A stretch of DNA of 6,691 nucleotides. Origin: an uncultured Alcanivoracaceae bacterium (GTDB taxonomy: Bacteria; Pseudomonadota; Gammaproteobacteria; Pseudomonadales; Alcanivoracaceae). Below the pieces are notes generated by a model, which ran no database searches, was not told where the DNA came from, and saw only the letters and a list, made by a program, of their open reading frames with translations. Of this stretch, positions 1 through 5,306 are shown piece after piece (position 1 is the first letter of the stretch; each line of letters begins with the position of its first letter). Position numbers and translations under genes: made by a program. The stretch lies in NCBI GenBank assembly GCA_937943665.1, contig CALEAR010000053.1:1-6691 (forward strand), in the 5' to 3' direction.

Positions 1-610
1 TGAGCAGCTTAAAGGCCCAATACAGGCTCCACAGGGCCAAATACCCCACGGTGGCACCTAGCACAGCATCATGCAGGGAAACAGGAGAAACGCCCGCCCA
101 GGCCGCCAATAGGCCCGCCCATAGCAAGGGATAGTTGAGAGAATCAGGCAATAAGGTGGTATCAAAATCAATCATGGCTAAGGCAATTAACAGCCACATG
201 GCCACCAACAGGGCACCCAGCCAAGGGCCATAGCCAAAGTGCCAAGCACAGTAAGCGCTCAGCACGCCAGTGAACAGCTCCACCAAGGGGTAGCGCAGGC
301 TAATGGTGGCATTACACTGATGGCACTTGCCCCGCAGCATTAACCAGCTGATCACAGGAATATTGTGGTACCAGCGAATGGGGGTTTTGCATTGTGGGCA
401 CCGAGAGGGTGGGTTCACAATGGAAAGGGGGGGCTCCTCCTCCGCGGGCAGCTCAAGAATATCCCGTGCCTCTTGGCGCCACTGGCGTATCATGGCCGCG
501 GGCGTGCGGTAGATCACCACATTTAAAAAGCTGCCCACTAACAAGCCTAAAATAAGGGTGGAAATCACTAATACAGTGGGGGAATCCGCTAATAGTTGTA
601 AAAATGCCAT
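1..610 (-). CDS. pilD: Prepilin peptidase / N-methyltransferase PilD (partial, 3' end outside window)
   Basis: Inner-membrane aspartic protease that cleaves the leader of type IV prepilins and methylates the new N-terminus. My reading of the minus strand from the ATG at 610-608 gives 203 codons. The N-terminal part has a hydrophobic segment leading into GSFLNVVIYR (residues 26-35). It is followed by a cytoplasmic loop with two CxxC pairs (C71/C74 and C96/C99), the zinc-type motif of the PilD/GspO family. YPLVE (107-111) follows, then the first catalytic aspartate in AMIDFDTTLLPD (D148). The spacing of cysteines and aspartate is almost that of Pseudomonas PilD. The second catalytic aspartate (GxGDxK motif) would lie beyond position 1, so activity cannot be fully confirmed here. 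The start overlaps the pilC stop by one base (TAATG), with only a weak GGTGGG-like Shine-Dalgarno, which suggests translational coupling. Confidence 0.95.
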   Translation of the reverse strand, partial: MAFLQLLADSPTVLVISTLILGLLVGSFLNVVIYRTPAAMIRQWRQEARDILELPAEEEPPLSIVNPPSRCPQCKTPIRWYHNIPVISWLMLRGKCHQCNATISLRYPLVELFTGVLSAYCAWHFGYGPWLGALLVAMWLLIALAMIDFDTTLLPDSLNYPLLWAGLLAAWAGVSPVSLHDAVLGATVGYLALWSLYWAFKLL

Positions 611-1839
611 TAGCCCACCACGTCGCCCATTTGGAAAATAGGGAGGTACATGGCAATCACAAGGCCACCCACTACAATCCCTAAGAAACTCATAATAATG
701 GGTTCCATCATACTGGTGAGGCCATCCACCGCATCATCCACTTCCATTTCATAGTGCTCAGCCACCTTGGCCAGCATTTCATCTAGGGCACCGGACTCCT
801 CACCAATGGCGGTCATTTGCAGCGCAAGGCTAGGGAAGATGCCTGAAGAACGCATGGCAAATTGCAATTGCACCCCAGTGGCCACTTCATCTTTAATGCG
901 ATACACAGCCTCGCGGTACACGGAGTTACCCGTGGCCCCTGCACAGGCATCTAAGGCATCAATTAAGGGCACACCAGCGGAGAAGGTGGTGGAAAGGGTA
1001 CGGGCAAAACGGGCCACCGTGGATTTAAAGGTAATATCCCCCACAATAGGGAGCTTCAGCATCACCTTATCCACTTGGTCAGCAAAGGCTCTAGATCGTT
1101 TTTTGGCCTGTAGAAATCCCATCACCACGGCAATAATACCTAGCAATATAAAGATTCCTTGAGTTCGTACTGCTTCCGATAAGTTCACCACCAGCTGTGT
1201 GGGTGCAGGCAATTCCGCGCCAAAACCTTCGAACAGCTCTTGGAAAGTGGGCACCACTTTAATAAGCAGAATCACGGTAACAATGGTGGCCACCACTAAT
1301 ACCGTAATGGGGTACTTCATGGCGCTTTTAATTTTCGATTTCAGTGCTTCACTTTTCTCTTTATACAGCGCCACACGATCGAGCATGGTTTCTAAGGCAC
1401 CGGATTGCTCCCCCGCCTCAATGAGGCTACAAAATAAATCATCAAACAGGAGGGGGTGTTCCCGCAGTGCAGAGGCAAAGGTGCCCCCAGCCTCCACATC
1501 ATGTTTAATTTTCAGCACCACATCCTTCATGCTAGGGTTATCCAACCCTTCGGCCACAATCTCAAAGGCTTGCACCAAGGGCACACCGGCTTTCATCATG
1601 GTGGCCATTTGGCGCGTGAAAATGGCCACATCGGCAGGGGTAACCTTCTTTTTGCCGCCAAACAAGGAAAGTTGGCTCTTTTTCACCACCTTAATGGGGG
1701 TGATCCCTTGGCGGCGCAATTCCGCACGGGCCAGCGCACTATTAACAGCGAGCATTTCTCCTTTTACTCTCTGCCCGCGTCTGTCTTTACCTTCGTAATT
1801 AAAGGTGACTTTCTCTTCTTGTTTCCGATTTTTGGCCAT
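610..1839 (-). CDS. pilC: Type IV pilus inner-membrane platform protein PilC
   Basis: Polytopic inner-membrane protein of the type IV pilus machine that links the PilB/PilT ATPases to pilus assembly. The 409 residues match the usual family length. Two GspF-type repeats are visible. The first begins near FTRQMATMMKAGVPL (74-88) and contains GEQSGAL (143-149). The second begins near FARTLSTTFSAGVPL (278-292) and contains GEESGAL (346-352). Predicted membrane segments lie at about 177-197, 228-244 and 380-402, the last following the MEPIIM motif. A short basic cytoplasmic N-terminus precedes the first repeat. The start at 1839 has a good Shine-Dalgarno (CAGGG, about 6-7 nt upstream) that overlaps the end of pilB. 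Only 4 nt separate the two genes, so they are almost certainly cotranscribed. No truncation or frameshift is seen. Confidence 0.97.
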   Translation of the reverse strand: MAKNRKQEEKVTFNYEGKDRRGQRVKGEMLAVNSALARAELRRQGITPIKVVKKSQLSLFGGKKKVTPADVAIFTRQMATMMKAGVPLVQAFEIVAEGLDNPSMKDVVLKIKHDVEAGGTFASALREHPLLFDDLFCSLIEAGEQSGALETMLDRVALYKEKSEALKSKIKSAMKYPITVLVVATIVTVILLIKVVPTFQELFEGFGAELPAPTQLVVNLSEAVRTQGIFILLGIIAVVMGFLQAKKRSRAFADQVDKVMLKLPIVGDITFKSTVARFARTLSTTFSAGVPLIDALDACAGATGNSVYREAVYRIKDEVATGVQLQFAMRSSGIFPSLALQMTAIGEESGALDEMLAKVAEHYEMEVDDAVDGLTSMMEPIIMSFLGIVVGGLVIAMYLPIFQMGDVVG

Positions 1840-1843
1840 TTAT

Positions 1844-3538
1844 TTACCCTGAAGTCACACGGTTAATCTCTTCTAAGCTAGTGATGCCTTGCATCACTTT
1901 CAGCAAGCCCGAGCGATAAATGTCATTAAAACCTTCTGCACGGCATTGGTCGGCAATTTCCATGGAGTTACCTTCTTCCATAATAATGCGCGCAATGGCA
2001 TCGGTGATCTTTACCACCTCGTAAATTCCCACGCGGCCCTTATAGCCGTTATTGCATTCATCGCACCCCTTGGGCCCATATACAGTAAAGCCGGTTTTTA
2101 AATCCTCGTCTGTGAAGCCGAACTCACGTAGGGAATTTTCTGGAATATCCACGGGCACTTTGCATTCATTGCAAAGGCGGCGCGCCAAACGCTGGGCAAT
2201 AATTAAAATTACTGAAGTGGCAATGTTAAAAGAGGGCACGCCCATGTTCCGCAACCGGGTGAGGGTTTCTGGCGCACTGTTGGTGTGCAAAGTGGAAAGC
2301 ACCAAGTGCCCCGTTTGGGCTGCGGCCACCGCAATATTGGCGGTTTCTAAATCTCGAATCTCCCCCACGAGGATCACATCCGGGTCCTGACGTAAGAAGG
2401 CCTTCAAGGCGGCGGCAAAATCCATACCTTGGCGGGGGTTCACGTTCACCTGGTTCACGCCCTCGAGGTTGATTTCCACTGGGTCTTCCGCAGTGGAAAT
2501 GTTGCGTTCTGGAGTGTTGAGGATGTTCACCCCCGTATAAAGGGAAACGGTTTTACCGGATCCGGTGGGCCCGGTTACTAGCACCATGCCTTGGGGCTTG
2601 TGTAGCGCCTCTAAGTAAAGCTCTTTTTGATCATCCTCATAACCAAGCACATCAATACCGAGCTTGGCGCTATCGGAATCTAAAATACGTAATACGATTT
2701 TTTCCCCGAACAGGGTGGGGCAAGTGTTCACTCGGAAATCCACGCTTTTATCGCGAGAGATTTTGAGCTTAATACGCCCGTCTTGGGGCACACGGCGCTC
2801 AGAAATATCCAATTGCGCCATTACCTTAAGGCGTGCGGCAATTTTACTGGCGCTACTGGTGGGCGGGTGAGTGATTTCCCGTAGGATACCATCCTGGCGG
2901 AAGCGCACACGATACTTGCGCTCATAGGGCTCAAAGTGTAAATCCGAGGCCCCCATTTTAATGGCATCGAGGAGCAGCTTGTTCACAAAGCGCACAATGG
3001 GAGCATCATCGGCGCCGTCCTCGGCCCCATCGGTGTCGGTGGCATCGGTTTCTGTGCCAATGTTTTCCAAATCATCATCAAGGCCCTTAAACGCAGCGCC
3101 TGCGGCTTCGTTTATCAGGGCCTCGATCATGTTATTGAGCTTATCCACTTCCACCACCACGGATTGCACCGTTAACCCGGTGTTAAAGCGGATTTCTTCA
3201 AGAGCGCGTAAATTGGTGGGATCACTCATGGCCACAAATAAACGATTGCCGCGCTTAAATAAAGGTAGGGCACGGTGGCGCTCAACAAGGGTGTGATCCA
3301 CCAAATCCTTGGGCAGGTATTCTGGGCTAAAGGCCGCTAAGTCTAATACTGGGTCACCAAACTCCATGGACACAGCAGTGGCCACAGCAGCGGCTGGTGC
3401 AAGCTTTTTCTGCACCACATAATCAATGAGGTTGATTTTGGCTTCGCGGCTTTCTTGCACCGCCTTGGCGGCGGCCTCTTCCGTTAAAAGATTATTCTGA
3501 ACTAAGCGGCGAGCAAAGCCTGTGAGTGACACGGACAT
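1844..3538 (-). CDS. pilB: Type IV pilus assembly (extension) ATPase PilB
   Basis: Cytoplasmic hexameric ATPase that drives pilin polymerisation. With the start at 3538 (MSVSLTGFARRL) the protein has 564 residues, typical for PilB. In order: an N-terminal MshEN/GspE-N domain (about 5-145), an acidic linker rich in D/E/T (about 153-178), then the catalytic core. Core motifs are Walker A GPTGSGKT (323-330), the Asp box around STAEDPVE (348-355), Walker B with VGEIRD (391-396) and the His box TGHLVLSTLHTN (409-420). A four-cysteine zinc site (C456, C459, C492, C495) distinguishes PilB/GspE from PilT. The start was chosen because SLTGFARRLVQNNLL aligns with the usual PilB N-terminus. Another ATG lies at 3550, with a GGGGGA stretch directly before it (12 nt from the 3538 ATG). 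A still longer reading would need a TTG at 3580. First gene of the pilBCD group; pilA is not adjacent. Confidence 0.96.
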   Translation of the reverse strand: MSVSLTGFARRLVQNNLLTEEAAAKAVQESREAKINLIDYVVQKKLAPAAAVATAVSMEFGDPVLDLAAFSPEYLPKDLVDHTLVERHRALPLFKRGNRLFVAMSDPTNLRALEEIRFNTGLTVQSVVVEVDKLNNMIEALINEAAGAAFKGLDDDLENIGTETDATDTDGAEDGADDAPIVRFVNKLLLDAIKMGASDLHFEPYERKYRVRFRQDGILREITHPPTSSASKIAARLKVMAQLDISERRVPQDGRIKLKISRDKSVDFRVNTCPTLFGEKIVLRILDSDSAKLGIDVLGYEDDQKELYLEALHKPQGMVLVTGPTGSGKTVSLYTGVNILNTPERNISTAEDPVEINLEGVNQVNVNPRQGMDFAAALKAFLRQDPDVILVGEIRDLETANIAVAAAQTGHLVLSTLHTNSAPETLTRLRNMGVPSFNIATSVILIIAQRLARRLCNECKVPVDIPENSLREFGFTDEDLKTGFTVYGPKGCDECNNGYKGRVGIYEVVKITDAIARIIMEEGNSMEIADQCRAEGFNDIYRSGLLKVMQGITSLEEINRVTSG

Positions 3539-3747
3539 GATAAAATGCATTCCCCCAAAACGGCGGCTGCCAACGGGCAAGCCAATGATTCAGAAAAGAG
3601 AACAGCCGAACCCAGTGTTGTTCTGCGAAGAACTTTACACGGAAACTGAAACGGTGGCCATAGGATTTCTTTCATACCACAAGCAGAAACAGGATTCTGT
3701 GAACCATCAAACGCTGCCCTGTTGTAAAGGAAACCGGCAGGTATGCC

Positions 3748-3761
3748 TTGATGTTTATCAA
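3748..3761. promoter_or_regulatory. FNR/Anr-type binding site
   Basis: The sequence TTGATGTTTATCAA is an exact match to the FNR/Anr consensus TTGAT-N4-ATCAA. These oxygen-sensing iron-sulfur regulators activate or repress genes when oxygen is low. It sits in the middle of the divergent region, 187 bp from the SirB2 start and 210 bp from the pilB start, so it could serve either side. It lies near -61 relative to the promoter proposed at 3780-3808, a classic class I position. On the minus strand, TACAAC (3726-3721) lies 21 nt beyond the box, near a class II position towards pilB. Which gene it controls is inference. Confidence 0.6.
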
Positions 3762-3779
3762 ACTTCCAGAGCAGGGCTG

Positions 3780-3794
3780 TTGTGTTTAACACAA
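3780..3794. repeat. Exact 15-bp palindrome, operator-like
   Basis: TTGTGTT-T-AACACAA is a perfect 7-1-7 inverted repeat. It is too short and too AT-rich in the middle to act as a terminator and is followed by no T-tract. It overlaps the -35 element of the promoter I propose for the SirB2 gene, 19 bp from the FNR/Anr box. A repressor dimer bound here could block RNA polymerase. I do not recognise the cognate regulator. Confidence 0.5.
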
Positions 3795-3808
3795 GGCTTA
3801 CTCACAAT
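3780..3808 (+). promoter_or_regulatory. Candidate sigma-70 promoter for the SirB2-family gene group
   Basis: TTGTGT (3780-3785), a 17-bp spacer and CACAAT (3803-3808) give 3/6 and 4/6 matches to the consensus hexamers. The predicted start of transcription is about 3815-3816. The weak -35 is compatible with dependence on an activator, and the FNR/Anr box centre at 3754.5 would lie near -61. This is a weak call resting on spacing. Confidence 0.3.
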
Positions 3809-3850
3809 GCGGAATTATTCTCATTTACCTTCAAGCATTCCGCCAAAACA

Positions 3851-3855
3851 AGGAG
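3851..3855 (+). promoter_or_regulatory. Shine-Dalgarno that sets the SirB2-family start
   Basis: AGGAG, followed by 5 nt and the ATG at 3861. This strong site selects 3861 over upstream in-frame starts and fits the family N-terminus. Confidence 0.8.
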
Positions 3856-3860
3856 ATACT

Positions 3861-4256
3861 ATGGGCTATCTTGCTATTAAACACGCACACATGGGGCTGG
3901 CGTTTGCCACGCTGATTTTATTTGTGGGGCGCGGTTTGCATCGTTTGGTGTACCAGCCGGAGGTGCTAGCCCCTTGGCAAAAGGGCCTTAATTACTTGAG
4001 CTATGTGGTGGATATTGGGCTTTTATGCTTAGGGTTGTATTTGCTTAGCGTGTGGGCCAATACCGATGCTCCCTTGCTGTGGGTGGGCATTAAAGTGATT
4101 TTCTTAGCCCTTTATATTGCGGTGGGGGTGTTGGCCTTTCGCCCTTGGTTATCTTTGCACGGGCGCTGGTTGTGTTTTGCTTTGGCGTTATTATTTTGGG
4201 TGATGATGTTTAAAACCGCTAAACTTAAGCTGCCTTTTTGGCAATGGTTTGGTTAA
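3861..4256 (+). CDS. SirB2-family inner-membrane protein
   Basis: 131-residue hydrophobic protein starting MGYLAIKHAHMGLAF. It matches the SirB2 family layout: an N-terminal LxIKHxH motif (residues 4-10) running into the first membrane helix, and a VVD motif (49-51) at the head of the second. Four membrane helices are visible, at about 11-29, 49-65, 72-93 and 101-119. No signal peptide beyond helix 1 and no enzymatic motif is seen. The family name comes from a Salmonella invasion-regulation locus, but its members are widespread in non-pathogens and their biochemical role is unknown, so no virulence role should be read into it. It is first of three same-strand genes and lies 45 bp before the deaminase-like gene. 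Family assignment is fairly sure; function is not known. Confidence 0.85.
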   Translation: MGYLAIKHAHMGLAFATLILFVGRGLHRLVYQPEVLAPWQKGLNYLSYVVDIGLLCLGLYLLSVWANTDAPLLWVGIKVIFLALYIAVGVLAFRPWLSLHGRWLCFALALLFWVMMFKTAKLKLPFWQWFG

Positions 4257-4262
4257 CCCACG

Positions 4263-4290
4263 GTCTTACACTCAATAAAACGTCTTACAC
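4263..4290 (+). repeat. Short direct repeat pair between the SirB2-family and deaminase genes
   Basis: GTCTTACAC occurs at 4263-4271 and again at 4282-4290, a 19-bp period (about two helical turns). The second copy runs directly into the deaminase Shine-Dalgarno AGGGAGG (4291-4297). It could be a chance or slippage repeat, or a tandem binding site. Confidence 0.4.
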
Positions 4291-4301
4291 AGGGAGGAAG
4301 T

Positions 4302-4772
4302 ATGCTGCAAGAGCAAGAAAAAACCTATTTAGCCCGTTGTGTGGCCCTAGCGGAGGAGGCCTTGGCTGCAGGCGATGAGCCCTTTGGCTCCGTGTTAGTG
4401 CTCGATGATGAGATATTGTTTGAAGATCGCAACCGCGTTAGTGGCGGGGATCACACCCAACATCCCGAGTTTGCCATTGCCCGTTGGGCCGCACAGCACC
4501 TAAGCCCAGAAGATAGGGCACGCAGTACTGTGTATACCTCAGGGGAGCACTGCCCCATGTGCGCAGCGGCCCATGGATGGGTGGGTTTGGGCCGCATTGT
4601 GTATGCCAGTTCGGCTGAACAATTGGGCCAATGGCTGGCGGAGCTGGGTGCCCCCAAGGCGCCCATTCGCATGCTGCCCATTCAGGAGCTGGTGCCTCAT
4701 ATTCCAGTGGTGGGGCCTGTGCCAGAATTTGCCGAGCAAGTGAAGGCTCTGCATCAACAGCGTACTTTTTAA
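4302..4772 (+). CDS. Nucleoside/guanine deaminase-like protein of the cytidine deaminase superfamily
   Basis: 156-residue soluble protein with the zinc-dependent deaminase fold. The zinc and proton-shuttle motif HPE (H54, E56) is followed about 28 residues later by HCPMC, with C84 and C87 as the remaining zinc ligands. The N-terminus (ALAEEALAAGDEPFGSVLV, residues 15-33) is typical of the TadA/guanine deaminase branch. The usual PCxxC signature is altered, with His83 where proline is normal. The C-terminal half (about 110-156) differs from TadA, so a tRNA adenosine deaminase role is unlikely. I recall similar 'nucleoside deaminase' proteins with the same SGEHCPMCAAAHGWVGLGRI region in other gammaproteobacteria. 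The substrate cannot be named. The start at 4302 has a strong AGGGAGG 4 nt upstream. It lies between the SirB2-family and DUF2789 genes, probably in one transcript. Confidence 0.88.
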   Translation: MLQEQEKTYLARCVALAEEALAAGDEPFGSVLVLDDEILFEDRNRVSGGDHTQHPEFAIARWAAQHLSPEDRARSTVYTSGEHCPMCAAAHGWVGLGRIVYASSAEQLGQWLAELGAPKAPIRMLPIQELVPHIPVVGPVPEFAEQVKALHQQRTF

Positions 4773-4826
4773 GCCCTGGCAAAGTGGGGGCATATGGTGC
4801 ATGCTGTGGGTACATATTCCCAAGTA

Positions 4827-4833
4827 GAGGAGG
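4827..4833 (+). promoter_or_regulatory. Shine-Dalgarno that sets the DUF2789 start
   Basis: GAGGAGG, 8 nt before the ATG at 4842. It favours this start over the in-frame ATG at 4794, whose extra 16 residues do not look like the family. Confidence 0.75.
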
Positions 4834-4841
4834 TGCACGTG

Positions 4842-5075
4842 ATGAGATCCCCCATTCGCATGACAAACCTATTTCTGCAGTTGGGTTTAGATGCTAGCCC
4901 AGAGGGCATCGAAAGGTTTATTGCTGAAAACCAAATCCCGCCCGGTGCGGAGTTTCTGGAAGCGGATATCTGGAATGATGCGCAACGGCAGCTTTTATCA
5001 GAGCTTTTGGATTCCGATGGTGAGTGGTCACTGATTGTGGATCAGCTCAGCGAAGCACTCCGCTCTTCTCAATAA
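4842..5075 (+). CDS. DUF2789 family protein
   Basis: 77-residue acidic soluble protein beginning MRSPIRMTNLFLQLGLDAS. It fits the small DUF2789 family by length and landmarks: the N-terminal TNLFLQLGL (residues 8-16), a central IxxFIxxNxxxP stretch (20-33), ADIWNDAQRQLL (43-54) and a C-terminal W-S-x-I-V-D-Q-L helix (about 63-70). No membrane segment, cysteine pair or catalytic motif is visible. The family function is unknown. It starts 69 bp after the deaminase stop with no terminator between, and a strong terminator lies 8 bp after its own stop, so it is the last gene of the three-gene transcript. Confidence 0.85.
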   Translation: MRSPIRMTNLFLQLGLDASPEGIERFIAENQIPPGAEFLEADIWNDAQRQLLSELLDSDGEWSLIVDQLSEALRSSQ

Positions 5076-5083
5076 TCACCTCT

Positions 5084-5117
5084 TGCCAGGCTGCGTTGGC
5101 AGCTTGGCACTTTTATT
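5084..5117 (+). terminator. Rho-independent terminator after the DUF2789 gene
   Basis: An 11-bp stem pairs 5084-5094 (TGCCAGGCTGC) with 5099-5109 (GCAGCTTGGCA), with a single G-U pair and a GTTG tetraloop. It is followed by a T-rich tail (5111-5117). It starts 8 bp after the DUF2789 stop, ending the SirB2-deaminase-DUF2789 transcript and insulating the iron operon downstream. Confidence 0.88.
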
Positions 5118-5185
5118 CAACATATATCAATGTTTTCTTTAGTGGTTGCTTTACACTAGCGCCAAAAGGAAACCATGAGGGGGCT

Positions 5186-5206
5186 CCTTATTACCGCAAA
5201 ATAAGG
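5186..5206. repeat. 21-bp inverted repeat abutting the fbpA -35 element
   Basis: CCTTATT (5186-5192) and AATAAGG (5200-5206) are exact inverted repeats around a 7-bp centre. The right arm ends one base before the TTGACT -35 element. It is not terminator-like, being AT-rich with no T-tract after it on the plus strand. The geometry suits binding of a dimeric regulator next to RNA polymerase. I cannot identify the regulator. Confidence 0.45.
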
Positions 5207-5234
5207 TTGACTTGAGTTTGAGGTATGTTATTTT
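5207..5234 (+). promoter_or_regulatory. Sigma-70 promoter of the fbpAB operon
   Basis: TTGACT (5207-5212; 5/6 to consensus), a 16-bp spacer and TATTTT (5229-5234; 4/6) preceded by TG at 5226-5227, which makes an extended -10. Predicted transcription starts near 5241, inside the Fur box, leaving a leader of about 65 nt before fbpA. Confidence 0.6.
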
Positions 5235-5239
5235 CGTGT

Positions 5240-5260
5240 AACTGAGAATAGTTTTCATTT
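5240..5260. promoter_or_regulatory. Fur box
   Basis: The core TGAGAAT-A-GTTTTCA (5243-5257) matches the 7-1-7 Fur consensus TGATAAT-N-ATTATCA at 11 of 14 positions. The flanks AA and TTT also agree with the longer AT-rich consensus. It overlaps the predicted transcription start of an iron(III) uptake operon, the standard place for Fur repression under iron sufficiency. Confidence 0.75.
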
Positions 5261-5306
5261 GCACCATGAGCCTTCTCACCCTCTCTCGTAACAGGAAGGA
5301 AATATA

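Larger units (their letters stand above)
3539..3860. other. Divergent intergenic region between pilB and the SirB2-family gene
   Basis: A 322-bp stretch between two genes pointing away from each other. I see no credible gene in it. The plus-strand frame of the SirB2 gene stays open back to about 3522, but that extension overlaps the pilB start, lacks family similarity and has no strong start. The region holds an FNR/Anr-type box, a 15-bp palindrome, a possible promoter and a weak 5' leader hairpin, each listed separately. Many Pseudomonas-like genomes have pilA in this position next to pilB; here no pilin sequence is present. Confidence 0.8.

Noticed and set aside
1199..1798. 199-codon plus-strand open frame opposite pilC, and similar plus-strand frames at 767-1162 and 1456-1866.
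   Set aside because: Shadow frames of a fully conserved pilC, with low-complexity Ser/Thr-rich translations and no ribosome binding signal of note.
3539..3580. Longer PilB reading from a TTG at 3580, or from the ATG at 3550.
   Set aside because: The extra residues do not resemble PilB N-termini; the ATG at 3538 begins the conserved sequence. The ATG at 3550 has GGGGGA with no spacing and remains only a weak alternative.
3560..3600. Sigma-54 promoter for pilB (TTGGC...TTGGC stretch on the minus strand).
   Set aside because: The distance between GG and GC is 11 bp rather than the required 10, and the rest of the consensus is poor.
3777..3792. LexA-like box CTGT-N8-ACAC.
   Set aside because: It misses the final G of the essential CAG half, its centre is not AT-alternating, and the sequence is better explained by the exact palindrome at 3780-3794.
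3810..3830. Fur-like site on the minus strand (TGAGAAT then ATTCCGC).
   Set aside because: Only the left half matches; 9 of 14 core positions agree, too weak, and neither neighbouring gene is an iron gene.
3522..3860. Plus-strand N-terminal extension of the SirB2-family gene (open frame back to about 3522).
   Set aside because: It overlaps the pilB start, crosses the FNR-type box and palindrome, shows no family similarity, and the strong Shine-Dalgarno and LxIKHxH motif place the start at 3861.
4794..4841. Earlier ATG for the DUF2789 gene.
   Set aside because: The added residues fall outside the family, and the GAGGAGG at 4827-4833 is placed for the ATG at 4842.
4438..4866. Long minus-strand open frames opposite the deaminase gene (up to 142 codons).
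   Set aside because: Composition is unlike real proteins, there are no recognisable domains or starts, and the plus-strand deaminase clearly owns the region.
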